From Mycobacterium haemophilum DSM 44634 (GTDB lineage Bacteria > Actinomycetota > Actinomycetes > Mycobacteriales > Mycobacteriaceae), in contig NZ_CP011883.2 in the NCBI RefSeq assembly GCF_000340435.2, positions 2,340,687-2,404,686 on the forward strand: DNA of 64,000 nt. The letters run 5' to 3'. The notes beneath the pieces were generated by a model. The model saw only the letters and a list, made by a program, of their open reading frames with translations. It did not search any database and was not told the origin of the DNA. Positions 33,938 to 42,976 of the stretch are shown here, one piece after another; position 1 is the first letter of the stretch, and every line of letters starts with the position of its first letter. The position numbers and the translations under genes are program-made.

Positions 33938-34414
33938 TCAGCTCGCGACGGATCGCGCCAGCGTCACCAACGACGCGGCGAGGTAATCCTCTGGGAACGT
34001 GGGCATCCCGCCGATCCGGTCGCGAAAATCCTGCGGCGTGCCACTCCAGTCATAGGTGAGGGTGACGTCCGTGCGATCCCCGTTCGGAGCAAGATCGTAG
34101 CGCCAGAACCACCCTCCGGGGGCGTGGTTACCCGAGTCGTCAAGTTGCCCTGGCATCCAGCCGATGGCGCGGTCCTTGTCGAACACAGTGACCAGGTTGT
34201 ACGTGATGTAGTGGCCACCGGCCTGGGTGAGGAACATGTTCATCGCAAACATCTGTCCGGTGCCGGTGATCGGCGCAGTGTCCACCGCGTCGCGGACCCA
34301 GTCACCTGGCTCGGTGTTCTGGTGGCGAGAGGGGTCGGCTAGCACCGCGAAAATCTGTTGCGGGGTAGCGGCGATGGTGCGAGTGACGACGTAACGTTCG
34401 ATGCTGACGGTCAT
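33938..34414 (-). CDS. SRPBCC-family protein
   Basis: The 158-residue protein begins MTVSIERYVVTRTIAATPQQ. It has the START-like pattern with IFAVLADPSRHQNTEPGDWV, a central sheet and a C-terminal helix (YLAASLVTLARSVAS). Its ATG overlaps the stop of the upstream DUF899 gene as ATGA, implying translational coupling. Function likely linked to that redox-fold protein; ligand unknown. Confidence 0.82.
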   Translation of the reverse strand: MTVSIERYVVTRTIAATPQQIFAVLADPSRHQNTEPGDWVRDAVDTAPITGTGQMFAMNMFLTQAGGHYITYNLVTVFDKDRAIGWMPGQLDDSGNHAPGGWFWRYDLAPNGDRTDVTLTYDWSGTPQDFRDRIGGMPTFPEDYLAASLVTLARSVAS

Positions 34415-35100
34415 GCGTTGTCCTTGGGGCCGTAGGCGCGCGCGATATCGGGAGAATCCAGCCACCCCGAGTATGTCGGCCGCGAAGGCCATCCTTCAGG
34501 TGAATCGAGCCATTCTTCCTGCCGACCCCACGGCAAGATGTCGATTAGCGCGAACGCGTGGCTGAGTTGCTCGGTACCCCGCCCCGTTGTATGCCAGGTG
34601 CGGTACACGGTATCGCCGTCGCGGAGGAACACGTTGACCGCGAAACCTCCGCCCGGCGGTGCGTCCACGTCGGTGCCGAATGGGCTCTCCGATGATGAGT
34701 ACCACTCCATCTGGTTGCCCACCTTCTGCTTGTAGGCGAGTGCCTCTTCGATCGGTCCGTTGGTGACGATGACGAACCGGGCGTCGTAGTTGTTGAGGAA
34801 CTCCAGCCGGGTGAACTGCGACGTGAAACCGGTGCACCCGCCGCACTGCCAGTCCGCGCCGTCCGACCACATGTGGTGGTAGACGATGAGCTGCGAGCGA
34901 CCATCGAAAACGTCGACCAGACGGATAGGCCCGCCTGCTCCGATCAGGGTGTAGTCAGGCAACTCCACCATCGGCAGACGCCGACGCTGGGCGGCGATCG
35001 CATCGAGTTCGCGGGTGACAGCCTTCTCACGCACGCGCAGTTCGCCGAGCGCGTCGCGCCAGGTCCGATGATCAACGATTGGTGGCAGGGCATTGGACAT
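34411..35100 (-). CDS. DUF899 thioredoxin-fold protein
   Basis: The 229-residue protein has LRVREKAVTRELDAIAAQRR near the N-terminus and a CxxC-like WQCGGCTGF (about residue 80). These are typical of the DUF899 (AhpC/TSA-like) family. Its reaction is unknown. The ATG is preceded by AAAGGGG 8 nt upstream. It forms a two-gene operon with the SRPBCC gene, a pairing common in actinobacteria. Confidence 0.85.
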   Translation of the reverse strand: MSNALPPIVDHRTWRDALGELRVREKAVTRELDAIAAQRRRLPMVELPDYTLIGAGGPIRLVDVFDGRSQLIVYHHMWSDGADWQCGGCTGFTSQFTRLEFLNNYDARFVIVTNGPIEEALAYKQKVGNQMEWYSSSESPFGTDVDAPPGGGFAVNVFLRDGDTVYRTWHTTGRGTEQLSHAFALIDILPWGRQEEWLDSPEGWPSRPTYSGWLDSPDIARAYGPKDNA

Positions 35101-35216
35101 AGGATCCACCCCTTTGTGTTGAAGCTATCGACTTACCGGTCTCAATGGTGTGACTTGCCGCGCGCGCAGAATTCATCGCTGGACCGTGGAGCCTTGACCG
35201 CAGGGACTGCACCCGA

Positions 35217-36200
35217 TCAGCCCGGCTCGACGACGAGGCCGTCGACTACTCCAACTTCTGGCCACGTCGCCTGTGCGGTCGTGCGGTCGGCACTGCGGCT
35301 AGCCAACGCCAGGCCGAGCAGCACGACACCACCTCCGACTGCTTGGGCCCAGGTGATTTCCTCGCCGACCAAAAGCCATGCCCAGGTGACGGCACACAGC
35401 ACCTCACCGAGACCCATCAGCGACGCGTGACTCGGCCCTAGCCGCGCTACACCGTTGATGCCGAAAAGATAAGCCATCGCGGTAGCGACTAGGCCGAGCG
35501 CCACGACCGGCACCAAAAATGAAGTGGTGTGGCCGGCGACGACGGTGTCGTTGGTGGTAAAAGTCATCGGGAACACGCCGCACACACCAAGCAGGGCAAC
35601 GGTAATCGCGCCGACGATCAATCCGCCGGCAGCCAACGTCAAGGGATCCAGACCTTCACCACCAGCTGACACCCGATGAGAGAGCAGGAAGTAACAAGCC
35701 CCACACACCGTGGCGCCAAGTGCCCACGCCACGCCGACGATCTCAATCTTGGCCCCGGAGAACACGTTGAGCACGATGCTGGCGCCTGCGAGCGCCAGCG
35801 CGGCACCAACGAGGGTGGACGTTTTGGGCCGCTTGCGGGTGGAAGCCCACACCCACCCGACCACCAGCACCGGTGACAGATACTCGAGCAGCAACGCAAC
35901 GCCGACCGACAAATGCGAGACAGCGTTGTAAAAGCACAGCTGGACGCCAGCGACCGGGATCACGCCGTAGACGATGAGGGTCTTGCCATGCGCGATGGCC
36001 TCACTCAGCCAGCCACGGTTCACGATCGTCGCGACGAGCACCACCACGAGCGCACCGCCTGCCAGACGTGCTGTGACCGCGGCGGTGGGGGTCCAGCCGG
36101 CTTCCAGCAGCGCCTTCGCAAAGGACCCGGATACCCCGAAGGTGATCGCCGACATGATGGCAAAAGCAATTCCGAGACGGACGGTGTTCTTTGCGTTCAT
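35217..36200 (-). CDS. EamA-family (DMT superfamily) exporter
   Basis: The 327-residue protein has ten hydrophobic helices in two EamA repeats. The first repeat is around AFAIMSAITFGVSGSFAKAL and the second around VAWALGATVCGACYFLLSHR. Such proteins export amino acids, purines or other metabolites. It is divergent from a CGNR-type regulator gene, and the shared 76-bp region contains a small palindrome. Local regulation by that protein is likely. Confidence 0.88.
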   Translation of the reverse strand: MNAKNTVRLGIAFAIMSAITFGVSGSFAKALLEAGWTPTAAVTARLAGGALVVVLVATIVNRGWLSEAIAHGKTLIVYGVIPVAGVQLCFYNAVSHLSVGVALLLEYLSPVLVVGWVWASTRKRPKTSTLVGAALALAGASIVLNVFSGAKIEIVGVAWALGATVCGACYFLLSHRVSAGGEGLDPLTLAAGGLIVGAITVALLGVCGVFPMTFTTNDTVVAGHTTSFLVPVVALGLVATAMAYLFGINGVARLGPSHASLMGLGEVLCAVTWAWLLVGEEITWAQAVGGGVVLLGLALASRSADRTTAQATWPEVGVVDGLVVEPG

Positions 36201-36228
36201 CTCGCCCCCAACGTCTCGTGTAATGAGT

Positions 36229-36240
36229 AAAGTCAACTTT
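36229..36240. promoter_or_regulatory. Candidate operator between the EamA exporter and CGNR regulator
   Basis: AAAGT-CA-ACTTT is a 12-bp inverted repeat located between the two divergent starts, about 30 nt from each. Confidence 0.4.
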
Positions 36241-36276
36241 GGTGGTTACGGTAGCCAAGAAGGGGTCAGCAGTCAA

Positions 36277-36849
36277 ATGCTTTTCAGTCATGACACCGTG
36301 CGGACCCTGAAAGCTGCAACGATGCTGGTCAACACCGACCGCGGCGGCGAGCCGCTCTGCGAGCGGCCCGCGTTAGACAAGTTTTTGAACTACTTTGGGT
36401 ATACCGGACGGCGCGACCACGACGATGCCGAGCTGGCCGCGGTACATGCACTCCGGGCACGGTTGGGTCGGATCTGGGAGTCAGCCGCCGACGAGGAAAG
36501 CTTCGCAAGTCGGGTCAACGCGCTGTTGGCCGACACGCACGCGGCGCCGTGGCTGACCCGCCATCCCGAGATGCCGGAGTGGCACCTGCATCTGGCGTCG
36601 CAACGAGACCCGCTGGCCCAGCGGATGGGCGCGGAGATGGCGATGGCGCTGGCTGATGTAATCAGGTCCGGGGAGTTGCGCCGCCTGAAGATCTGTGCTG
36701 CGCCGGACTGCGATGCTGTGCTAATGGACTTGTCGCGCAACCGCTCGCGCATCTTCTGTGACACGGGCAACTGCGGCAACCGCCTGCACGTGGCGGCATA
36801 CCGCGAGCGGCGTGCTCAAGAGCGCGATGGCACGCAAACCGATACTTAG
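36277..36849 (+). CDS. CGNR zinc-finger (ABATE domain) regulator
   Basis: The 190-residue protein starts MLFSHDTVRTLKAA; an ATG at 36223 is possible but would cover the palindrome. The N-terminal ABATE domain (LNYFGYTGRRDHDDAELAAV) precedes a C-terminal CGNR finger: C-x4-C with DLSRNRSRIFCDTGNCGNRL and RAYRERR-like ending. CGNR proteins are thought to bind DNA or stress ligands. The divergent exporter is its probable target. Confidence 0.86.
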   Translation: MLFSHDTVRTLKAATMLVNTDRGGEPLCERPALDKFLNYFGYTGRRDHDDAELAAVHALRARLGRIWESAADEESFASRVNALLADTHAAPWLTRHPEMPEWHLHLASQRDPLAQRMGAEMAMALADVIRSGELRRLKICAAPDCDAVLMDLSRNRSRIFCDTGNCGNRLHVAAYRERRAQERDGTQTDT

Positions 36850-37083
36850 GCGTTCATCCGGTAATTCGAGTCGACACGGTGACCGAGCGTTGACGAACGC
36901 CCGCTGCTTGAACGCTTTACGCGCGTGGTTGCGATACCAGGCAAACATCGATCCGCGACCCGCCCGCGTCCTCGTCCGTGAGCAGCGGCAATGATACCGT
37001 CGCCGCACAAGATGGTGAAGGTAGGCCAGTAACTTTGCCCGGGCGGCTTAGCCGCGTTACCGCGAACGGAGCGATATAGCGTC

Positions 37084-37893
37084 ATGACACAAGCGACCCG
37101 CACCAAGTTGTCGAGTAGCAGTCGGCTGATACGTCGAAGTGTCTTACTGGCCGCGGCCATCGCGACACTGACCGGCGCACCAACTACTGCGGCCGCGCCG
37201 ATGCCGCCGAACAACCCGCCTGCAGCCAGTCGCGATGCACTGTGGAAAATTGTGCACGACCGTTGCGAACTCGGCTATCAACGAACCGGTGCTTACGATC
37301 CTTGCACGTTGGTCGATGAACAGTCCGGCACGGCTTTGTTTAAAGCAAGCTACGATCCGAACCAGTACCTCTTGCTCCCGCTAGCTCGTGTCACAGGAAT
37401 TGAGGACCCTGCCTTGCAGGAGCCAGCGAGCCCCAACTACCTTTACGACGCGTGGGCCGCTCGAGCCTTCGTCAGCTCGCGACTCAATAACTCACTGCCA
37501 GAGCCCGACATATCCCTCGCAATAAACCCGAAGAACGCACGTACTCAGGATCAGCTGCACATCCACATATCGTGTGTCTCACCGGCGACAGCGGCGGTCC
37601 TTAAGCAGGTCAATTCGGCCGAATACGTTGGCTGGAAGCCACTTCCCACCGATCTAAAGGATCACACCTACCAAGCACTAGCGGTTAACAGGAACACGTT
37701 CGAGTCCAAGAATCTGTTCCAGGACGTCTACGCCAAGGTCACCGCTGACGGCGCAACGATGGATCACGCGTCGGTTGCCGTTGCAAACATTGCACCGGAC
37801 CAATTCTTGCTGCTCGTGGCCGAGGGAACGGACGACCAGCCGGTGGCAGCCGAGGAGCTCCAGGACCACGACTGTTCCATCGTCAGGAGCTGA
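37084..37893 (+). CDS. cdh: CDP-diacylglycerol pyrophosphatase, Rv2289 type
   Basis: The 269-residue protein has an N-terminal signal/anchor (SVLLAAAIATLTGAPTTAAA). The Cdh-family catalytic HxHxxC appears in QLHIHISCVS (about residue 157), plus LWKIVHDRCELGYQ and DPCTLV near the start of the mature part. It hydrolyses CDP-diacylglycerol to phosphatidate and CMP at the outer face of the membrane. Length and motifs match Rv2289. Confidence 0.9.
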   Translation: MTQATRTKLSSSSRLIRRSVLLAAAIATLTGAPTTAAAPMPPNNPPAASRDALWKIVHDRCELGYQRTGAYDPCTLVDEQSGTALFKASYDPNQYLLLPLARVTGIEDPALQEPASPNYLYDAWAARAFVSSRLNNSLPEPDISLAINPKNARTQDQLHIHISCVSPATAAVLKQVNSAEYVGWKPLPTDLKDHTYQALAVNRNTFESKNLFQDVYAKVTADGATMDHASVAVANIAPDQFLLLVAEGTDDQPVAAEELQDHDCSIVRS

Positions 37894-37984
37894 TAGGGGA
37901 GGGCGACGTGGGCGCCCGGGGGGCGGAGTGCACGCGGTCCGCTTCAGCGGTTCGAGGCGCTCGCGCCGTCGCCGTCAGCTCGGC

Positions 37985-38533
37985 TCACCGCCACTTGATG
38001 CTGCACCCGATCGACGGCCGCTGATCGGGGTCTACCGGCCGTCCTGCGAGCACTGCGTCGACCGCCGCTCGGACGTCAGCCGCCGTCACCGGGAGGTCGT
38101 TGCTGGGACGGGAGTCGTCGAGCTGGCCCCGGTAGACAAGTCGACGCTCGCCATCGAAGACGAACGTATCGGGCGTACAGGCCGCGGCGAAGGCGCGGGC
38201 CACGTCCTGGGTCTCGTCGTAAAGATACGGAAAGGTCCAGCCGTGGCGACGGGCCTCGACAACCATCTGATCGGGTCCGTCCTGCGGGTAAGTGATCACG
38301 TCATTGCTGGAGATACCGACCATCGCGACGCCTCGATCGGCGAGGTCCCGACCGAGTGCGGCCAGCCCAGCAGCGACGTGCTGGACGTATGGGCAGTGGT
38401 TACAGATAAACGTGACGACAAGCGCCCGGCCCGTGAGCCCGTCGAGGCTGATCATGGCGCCGGAGGCCGGCTCGAGCAGCATGAACGGCGGCGCTGGCGT
38501 ACCGAGGGCGAGCATGGTGGACTCGATGGCCAT
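37985..38533 (-). CDS. Thioredoxin-family redoxin (AhpC/TSA-like)
   Basis: The 182-residue protein starts MAIESTMLALG. The redox site is ICNHCPYVQ (CxxC, about residues 46-49), followed by GISSNDVITYPQDGPDQM and TPDTFVFDGERRLVYRGQLD. These are classical for the small cytoplasmic thioredoxin-like proteins that follow the CNHCP motif. It probably acts as a peroxiredoxin-like or disulfide reductase protein; partner unknown. Confidence 0.88.
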   Translation of the reverse strand: MAIESTMLALGTPAPPFMLLEPASGAMISLDGLTGRALVVTFICNHCPYVQHVAAGLAALGRDLADRGVAMVGISSNDVITYPQDGPDQMVVEARRHGWTFPYLYDETQDVARAFAAACTPDTFVFDGERRLVYRGQLDDSRPSNDLPVTAADVRAAVDAVLAGRPVDPDQRPSIGCSIKWR

Positions 38534-38739
38534 ACCCGCCAGAATAGCCCCACAAGGCCGGCCTTCCTCACCGGTGATATCGCAAATGAAACTCACCCTA
38601 TTGGTCGGTCGCGCGACGGCTTGCAAGTCGTCAACCGACCTGCCTTGAGCGCGATGGCCAGGACAATGAAAAGTGTTGATACACAGCATGGTTAGCGATG
38701 CCGGGAGCGCGCGCCTTGAGCCGAGGCTGGAAAATTCGT

Positions 38740-38850
38740 GCGCCCGCTTACGACATGTCAACCGCATACGCCTGCACAAAGGCCGCTATCGAAACGCTTA
38801 CCCGTTACGTGGCAACGCAATACGGCCAGTACGGCGTAAAATTACGCATG
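38740..38850 (+). pseudogene. Fragment of a short-chain dehydrogenase
   Basis: An isolated segment reads STAYACTKAAIETLTRYVAT with YGQYGV following. This is the SDR active-site Tyr-x3-Lys helix. Nothing of the N-terminal Rossmann half or the C-terminus is found. It ends at a (CAGCG)n tandem repeat at 38851-38872. Confidence 0.7.
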
Positions 38851-38872
38851 CAGCGCAGCGCAGCGCAGCGCG
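38851..38872. repeat. Pentanucleotide tandem repeat
   Basis: CAGCG is repeated four times, then CG, at the breakpoint of the SDR fragment and 8 bp past the stop of the FKBP gene. It could be a slippage-prone site. Confidence 0.6.
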
Positions 38873-38879
38873 GCTCAGA

Positions 38880-39437
38880 TCAGCTCGAGGCGCCGAGGAC
38901 CTTGATCGCGAAGATGAGCGTGTCGCCCGGCCGGATTCCAGCACTGGGCTGACCGTCGGGGTAGCCATCCGCGGAGGTCATGGCGACGGCGACCGTGGAC
39001 CCGACCCTTTGTCCTGCGATGGCCTTCTGGAAGCCCGGCACGACTCCGTTAAGCGGAAAGTCAACCGGGGCGCCCCGTTGGTAGCTACTGTCGAATACGG
39101 ACCCGTCACGTCCATTGACACCCATGTAGCAGACGGAAACCCTAGCCGTGCCCGGAACTACCGGTCCGTCTCCGGCGTGCAGCGTATGCACCTGGGTCTG
39201 GGTCACGCTGAACGGTGCCGTCACGTTCACACGCGGAGCTGTCGTGTCCGTGGATGCGGTGACCGCGATGCTGCCAGTGGTCCCGGCCAGCGTCCAGTCA
39301 GGGGTTCCGCTGTTCTGAGGAGTTGCTGTTGGGCACGAGCCGGCCGCGGTTGCTTTGCCCGATCCAGCGAGCGTGAGAACGGTTGCCGCGACACAAGCTG
39401 CGAGCACGACGGAGGAATACACCCAGGAAGGCTTCAC
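38880..39437 (-). CDS. Exported FKBP-type peptidyl-prolyl isomerase
   Basis: The 185-residue protein starts at GTG (MKPSWVYSSVVLAACVAATV) and is exported by a signal or anchor helix. The FKBP domain covers about residues 60-185, with VSVCYMGVNGRDGSVFDSSY, VDFPLNGVVPGFQKAIAGQR and DTLIFAIKVLG. FKBPs speed proline isomerisation in protein folding. A longer in-frame start at 39506 is less signal-like. Some canonical aromatic residues may vary, so activity is inferred. Confidence 0.85.
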   Translation of the reverse strand: MKPSWVYSSVVLAACVAATVLTLAGSGKATAAGSCPTATPQNSGTPDWTLAGTTGSIAVTASTDTTAPRVNVTAPFSVTQTQVHTLHAGDGPVVPGTARVSVCYMGVNGRDGSVFDSSYQRGAPVDFPLNGVVPGFQKAIAGQRVGSTVAVAMTSADGYPDGQPSAGIRPGDTLIFAIKVLGASS

Positions 39438-39567
39438 GGCAGTCACGCTACAGCTACCTATGGCGTCGCCTACAGGTAGCCCGCCACCCACGGTCGCCAT
39501 TGCCAACGCACCGCGGACGAGCCGATCTGCAATAGATCGACACGCCTTATCGCTATCTTAAGATTCT

Positions 39568-39595
39568 CTTATTTTTCTTATTTTTGGTGTAGGGT
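39568..39595 (+). promoter_or_regulatory. AT-rich promoter region of the FAD/BioB operon with a tandem 9-mer
   Basis: CTTATTTTT occurs twice in tandem (39568-39576, 39577-39585) in a strongly AT-rich patch, followed by TAGGGT (39590-39595) as a possible -10. The GTG start follows at 39663. Confidence 0.4.
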
Positions 39596-39662
39596 CGCTC
39601 GTCATGAGCTTGAGCAGCCTTTGCGTCGGGTCAGTGACCATCCGCACTGGAAAGGGTCTGGT

Positions 39663-41093
39663 GTGAAAGAAATCGGTGAGCACGCTGTTGTGCTGGGTGC
39701 CGGGATGGCTGGTCTGGTTGCCGCTGGGGCGCTTTCAGAGTTCTACGACTCGGTCACGGTGGTGGAGCGCGACACGTTGCCCGATCGTCCTGCCCATCGC
39801 AGGGGCATCCCGCAGGGACGTCACGTACACATGTTGCTCAGCCGCGGCAGCCATGTGCTGGGTGAATTGTTTCCCGGGCTGCCGCATGAGCTGGCCGCTG
39901 CGGGAGCTGTCGTCATCGATGACGGGGACTTGTCACGGGTGTATGTGCGCAGCGGTCCCTACGAGTTGAAGCAGTCGGGCACACTTGCTGATCCGGCGGC
40001 GTTGGCGGTGTATCTCGCCAGCCGGCCGTTCCTAGAGTTTCACGTGCGCCGACGTGTCGCAGCCCTGGCTAACGTGAATTTTCTTGACGGACACAACGTG
40101 GTCGAACCGCTCGCCGCGAACGACTCCATCCTCGGAGTTCGAATCATCAACCGCGACAACGGCGTAGTCACCGCCCTTGATGCCGATCTAGTAGTCGATG
40201 CCACAGGCCGGAACGCGTGCACCCCAGCGTTTTTGGAAGACCTGGGATATGGCCGCCCACCCGAGGAGCGCTCCGCGGTCAACGTCGGCTATTCGAGCCA
40301 GCCGTTGAGCATCCCCGAAGGGTGCATCGTCGAACGGCTGGCACTGTTCAATCGAGGGATCGACAGGCACCGGGGCCTGCTGATGGCCTGCGAGCACGAC
40401 ACTTGGATGCTGGCGATCGGCCGCAGCGCCGCGGCGGGCCGGCCACCGGCCGACTTGGCCGAGATGCTCACGCTAGCAGCACAATCATTGCCGGCGCCGA
40501 TCATGGCCGGGCTGCGCAACGCCCAACCCCTCGGACAGAGCGTGATCCTCCGCAACACCGCAGCCATATGGCGTCGTTTCGATCAGATACCGAGATTCCC
40601 ATCGGGTCTCGTGGTGATCGGGGATGCGTTATGCAGCCTGGACCCCAGCTACGGACAAGGCATGACGATGGCCACCCTGCAGGCCCTGACATTACGCGAC
40701 TGCCTGAACTATGGTCATCGCGATGTGGCGCAACGCTTCTTTCACGCTGCGGCGCGACAAATTGGTCCGACCTGGACAGCGAACCAAGTCCGCGACCGCA
40801 TCCTTGCCCCTGTCCCAAAGCCGCGCTCGATGCGGCAGCGGGCCATGCGGTGGTCAACGCAGGCTGCGCTGAACGCCACGGCGAACGACACCGTCCTGGC
40901 CGAACGCTTCTTGCGGGTGCTGAATCTCGTTGATTCGTCTGAACGGCTACAAGACCCCCGGCTGTTGCCTCGCGTCCTGGCGGCCAACGTGCGTTATCGC
41001 AGGACTCGGCCAGGTGCCCAAACCGGTAGTCAATGGGTGGAGCACCCAGCCGCGTTGCTTGGCGAGCACGAAAGGACAAATAGTCATGATTGA
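39663..41093 (+). CDS. FAD-dependent oxidoreductase/monooxygenase
   Basis: The 476-residue protein starts at GTG. It has the FAD dinucleotide motif VVLGAGMAGLVAAGALS (residues 9-25), VDATGRNACTP, and GDALCSLDPSYGQGMTMATL, the second FAD site of group A flavoprotein monooxygenases and halogenase relatives. The C-terminal region is helical and basic. It overlaps bioB by 8 nt, so the two are translationally coupled. The substrate is unknown; its tie to biotin-type chemistry is inferred from the operon. Confidence 0.85.
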   Translation: MKEIGEHAVVLGAGMAGLVAAGALSEFYDSVTVVERDTLPDRPAHRRGIPQGRHVHMLLSRGSHVLGELFPGLPHELAAAGAVVIDDGDLSRVYVRSGPYELKQSGTLADPAALAVYLASRPFLEFHVRRRVAALANVNFLDGHNVVEPLAANDSILGVRIINRDNGVVTALDADLVVDATGRNACTPAFLEDLGYGRPPEERSAVNVGYSSQPLSIPEGCIVERLALFNRGIDRHRGLLMACEHDTWMLAIGRSAAAGRPPADLAEMLTLAAQSLPAPIMAGLRNAQPLGQSVILRNTAAIWRRFDQIPRFPSGLVVIGDALCSLDPSYGQGMTMATLQALTLRDCLNYGHRDVAQRFFHAAARQIGPTWTANQVRDRILAPVPKPRSMRQRAMRWSTQAALNATANDTVLAERFLRVLNLVDSSERLQDPRLLPRVLAANVRYRRTRPGAQTGSQWVEHPAALLGEHERTNSHD

Positions 41094-42165
41094 TAAAATA
41101 TTTGACGAACTCCTGTCCGCGATCACAACGAAAGCGCTACGCGGCGATCCTGTGGACCGCGACGAGTTATTGGCGGTGTTGGCCAGCACCGACGATGACC
41201 TGCTCGACGTGATCGCCGCAGCCGGTCGAGTGCGGCGCATGTTCTTCGGCCGCCGAGTCAAACTCAACTACCTGGTGAACATGAAATCCGGTATGTGTCC
41301 TGAAGATTGCGGTTATTGCTCGCAACGGCTCGGATCGACCGCCGAAATCCTCAAGTACTCATGGATCGACACCGATGAAGCCGCCCAGCACGCGCGAAGC
41401 GCGATCAATGCCGGCGCTAAACGCGTCTGCCTGGTAGCCGCCGGCCGCGGGCCGGGCGATCGTGATATCGAACGCATTGCCGAGACTGTCGCTGCAATCA
41501 AAGGTTCCGCCCCGCAAGTGGAGGTGTGTGTCTGCCTGGGGCTGCTCAAACAGGGGCAAGCTGACCGGCTTCGGCAGGCCGGCACCGATGCGTACAACCA
41601 CAACTTGAACACCAGCGCTGAGAACTACGCCCGGATCTGCTCGACTCACACCTTCAGCGATCGGGCGGACACGGTCGCCGCCGCGAAAGCGGCCGGGCTG
41701 TCTCCGTGTTCGGGTGCCATCGTCGGAATGGGTGAATCCGATGAGGACATCGTTGATGTCGTTTTGGCTTTGCGCGAGCTCCGACCGGACTCGGTGCCGG
41801 TGAACTTCCTCATCCCTTTCCAAGGCACGCCGCTGGGCGGGCATTGGGAGCTGACTCCGCAGCGCTGCCTGCGCATCCTGGCGATGTTCCGGTTCGCCTT
41901 CCCTGACGTCGAAGTCCGCGTCGCCGGCGGCCGCGAGATACACCTGCGCACCCTGCAACCGCTGGCTTTGCACCTCGCGAATTCGATCTTTCTCGGGGAC
42001 TACCTCACCAGCCAAGGACAACCCGGCCGCGCCGACCGGGAGATGATCGCCGACGCCGGCTTCGTAATCGAAGGCTTCGACCAGCCGACCCAGTCAGCGC
42101 GCCCCCGCGACCTCGTCATCACCCGCCACCGCGGCGCAGGTACCACCGCACCCGCCAACACCTAG
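41086..42165 (+). CDS. bioB: Biotin synthase, second-type BioB
   Basis: The 359-residue radical SAM enzyme has the 4Fe-4S motif CPEDCGYC and the 2Fe-2S ligands by position: Cys in RVCLVAAGRG, Cys in VCVCLGLL, Cys in LSPCSGAIVG and Arg in VAGGREIHL. YNHNLNTS is the substrate motif (usual YNHNLDTS). It inserts sulfur into dethiobiotin. It differs clearly from M. tuberculosis Rv1589 as I recall it and resembles the BioB of other bacteria. It lacks bioA/F/D neighbours, so it is probably a paralog with a dedicated partner. Confidence 0.93.
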   Translation: MIDKIFDELLSAITTKALRGDPVDRDELLAVLASTDDDLLDVIAAAGRVRRMFFGRRVKLNYLVNMKSGMCPEDCGYCSQRLGSTAEILKYSWIDTDEAAQHARSAINAGAKRVCLVAAGRGPGDRDIERIAETVAAIKGSAPQVEVCVCLGLLKQGQADRLRQAGTDAYNHNLNTSAENYARICSTHTFSDRADTVAAAKAAGLSPCSGAIVGMGESDEDIVDVVLALRELRPDSVPVNFLIPFQGTPLGGHWELTPQRCLRILAMFRFAFPDVEVRVAGGREIHLRTLQPLALHLANSIFLGDYLTSQGQPGRADREMIADAGFVIEGFDQPTQSARPRDLVITRHRGAGTTAPANT

Positions 42166-42199
42166 AGCGTCGATATTTCCGCAACGAGAGGTCAACGAC

Positions 42200-42976
42200 A
42201 TGCCCGACACTGAAGTCGACGACGAACCAGATGGGGTCGTCCTCGAAGTACAGCGCGACCGAACGCCACGACTGCTGCCAACCTCCGACGCGGCGGCGGC
42301 GTACCGCCTCGTCTACGGACGTGTCGACGCGCTGCTGCGCGGCCGCGCTGAGATCGCCGAATTCGCAGTGCCGGCCTGTCCCGCCTGGACCGTCCGCCAG
42401 ACGGTTGCCCACCTTGCCGGCGTCGCACACGACATCATTTCACTAAACCTGGAGGCAGTGGGCACCGACTCCTGGACCCAGGCGCAAGTCGATCGCCTCG
42501 GCGGGAACAACATCGACGAGTTACTCGACCTGTGGGGACAGACGATCGACCCTGTGACGGCGAGGCTCGGTCTGGGCCCCAAAGGATCCGAATGCCAGCT
42601 TGTCTTCGATGCCCTCACCCATGAGCACGACATCCGCGGCGCACTGTGTAAACCGTATTCCCGCACAGGCGATCTCCCGTTCGAGGTCACCATGGGATTC
42701 TTGACGACAACGGGCGACCAGATCATCCGGCAAACTGGGCTGCCGGCGCTCCGGTTGATCACCCCGACGATCGGATCCGTACAACTCGGCGACCCGCACA
42801 CGGCACAAAGTCACGTCACCCTTAGCGTTTCGGATTTCGAGGCGCTGCGCGCCTTCGGAGGACGACGCAGTGTCCGCCAATTGTTGGCGCTGCCCTGGCA
42901 GGGAGATCCGACAAACCTGTTGCCTGTCTTCAGCAACAACGCCATACGACCACCAAACGACGACCTTGTCGAATGA
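42200..42976 (+). CDS. Maleylpyruvate isomerase-like mycothiol-dependent enzyme
   Basis: The 258-residue protein has ACPAWTVRQTVAHLAGVAHD in the first DinB helix and LTHEHDIRGALC (E-H-D metal motif), followed by the C-terminal MDMPI domain. It follows bioB by 34 bp on the same strand and likely forms the third gene of the operon. Family members use mycothiol for isomerisation or conjugation. Whether this one handles a thiol intermediate of the BioB reaction is speculation. Confidence 0.83.
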   Translation: MPDTEVDDEPDGVVLEVQRDRTPRLLPTSDAAAAYRLVYGRVDALLRGRAEIAEFAVPACPAWTVRQTVAHLAGVAHDIISLNLEAVGTDSWTQAQVDRLGGNNIDELLDLWGQTIDPVTARLGLGPKGSECQLVFDALTHEHDIRGALCKPYSRTGDLPFEVTMGFLTTTGDQIIRQTGLPALRLITPTIGSVQLGDPHTAQSHVTLSVSDFEALRAFGGRRSVRQLLALPWQGDPTNLLPVFSNNAIRPPNDDLVE

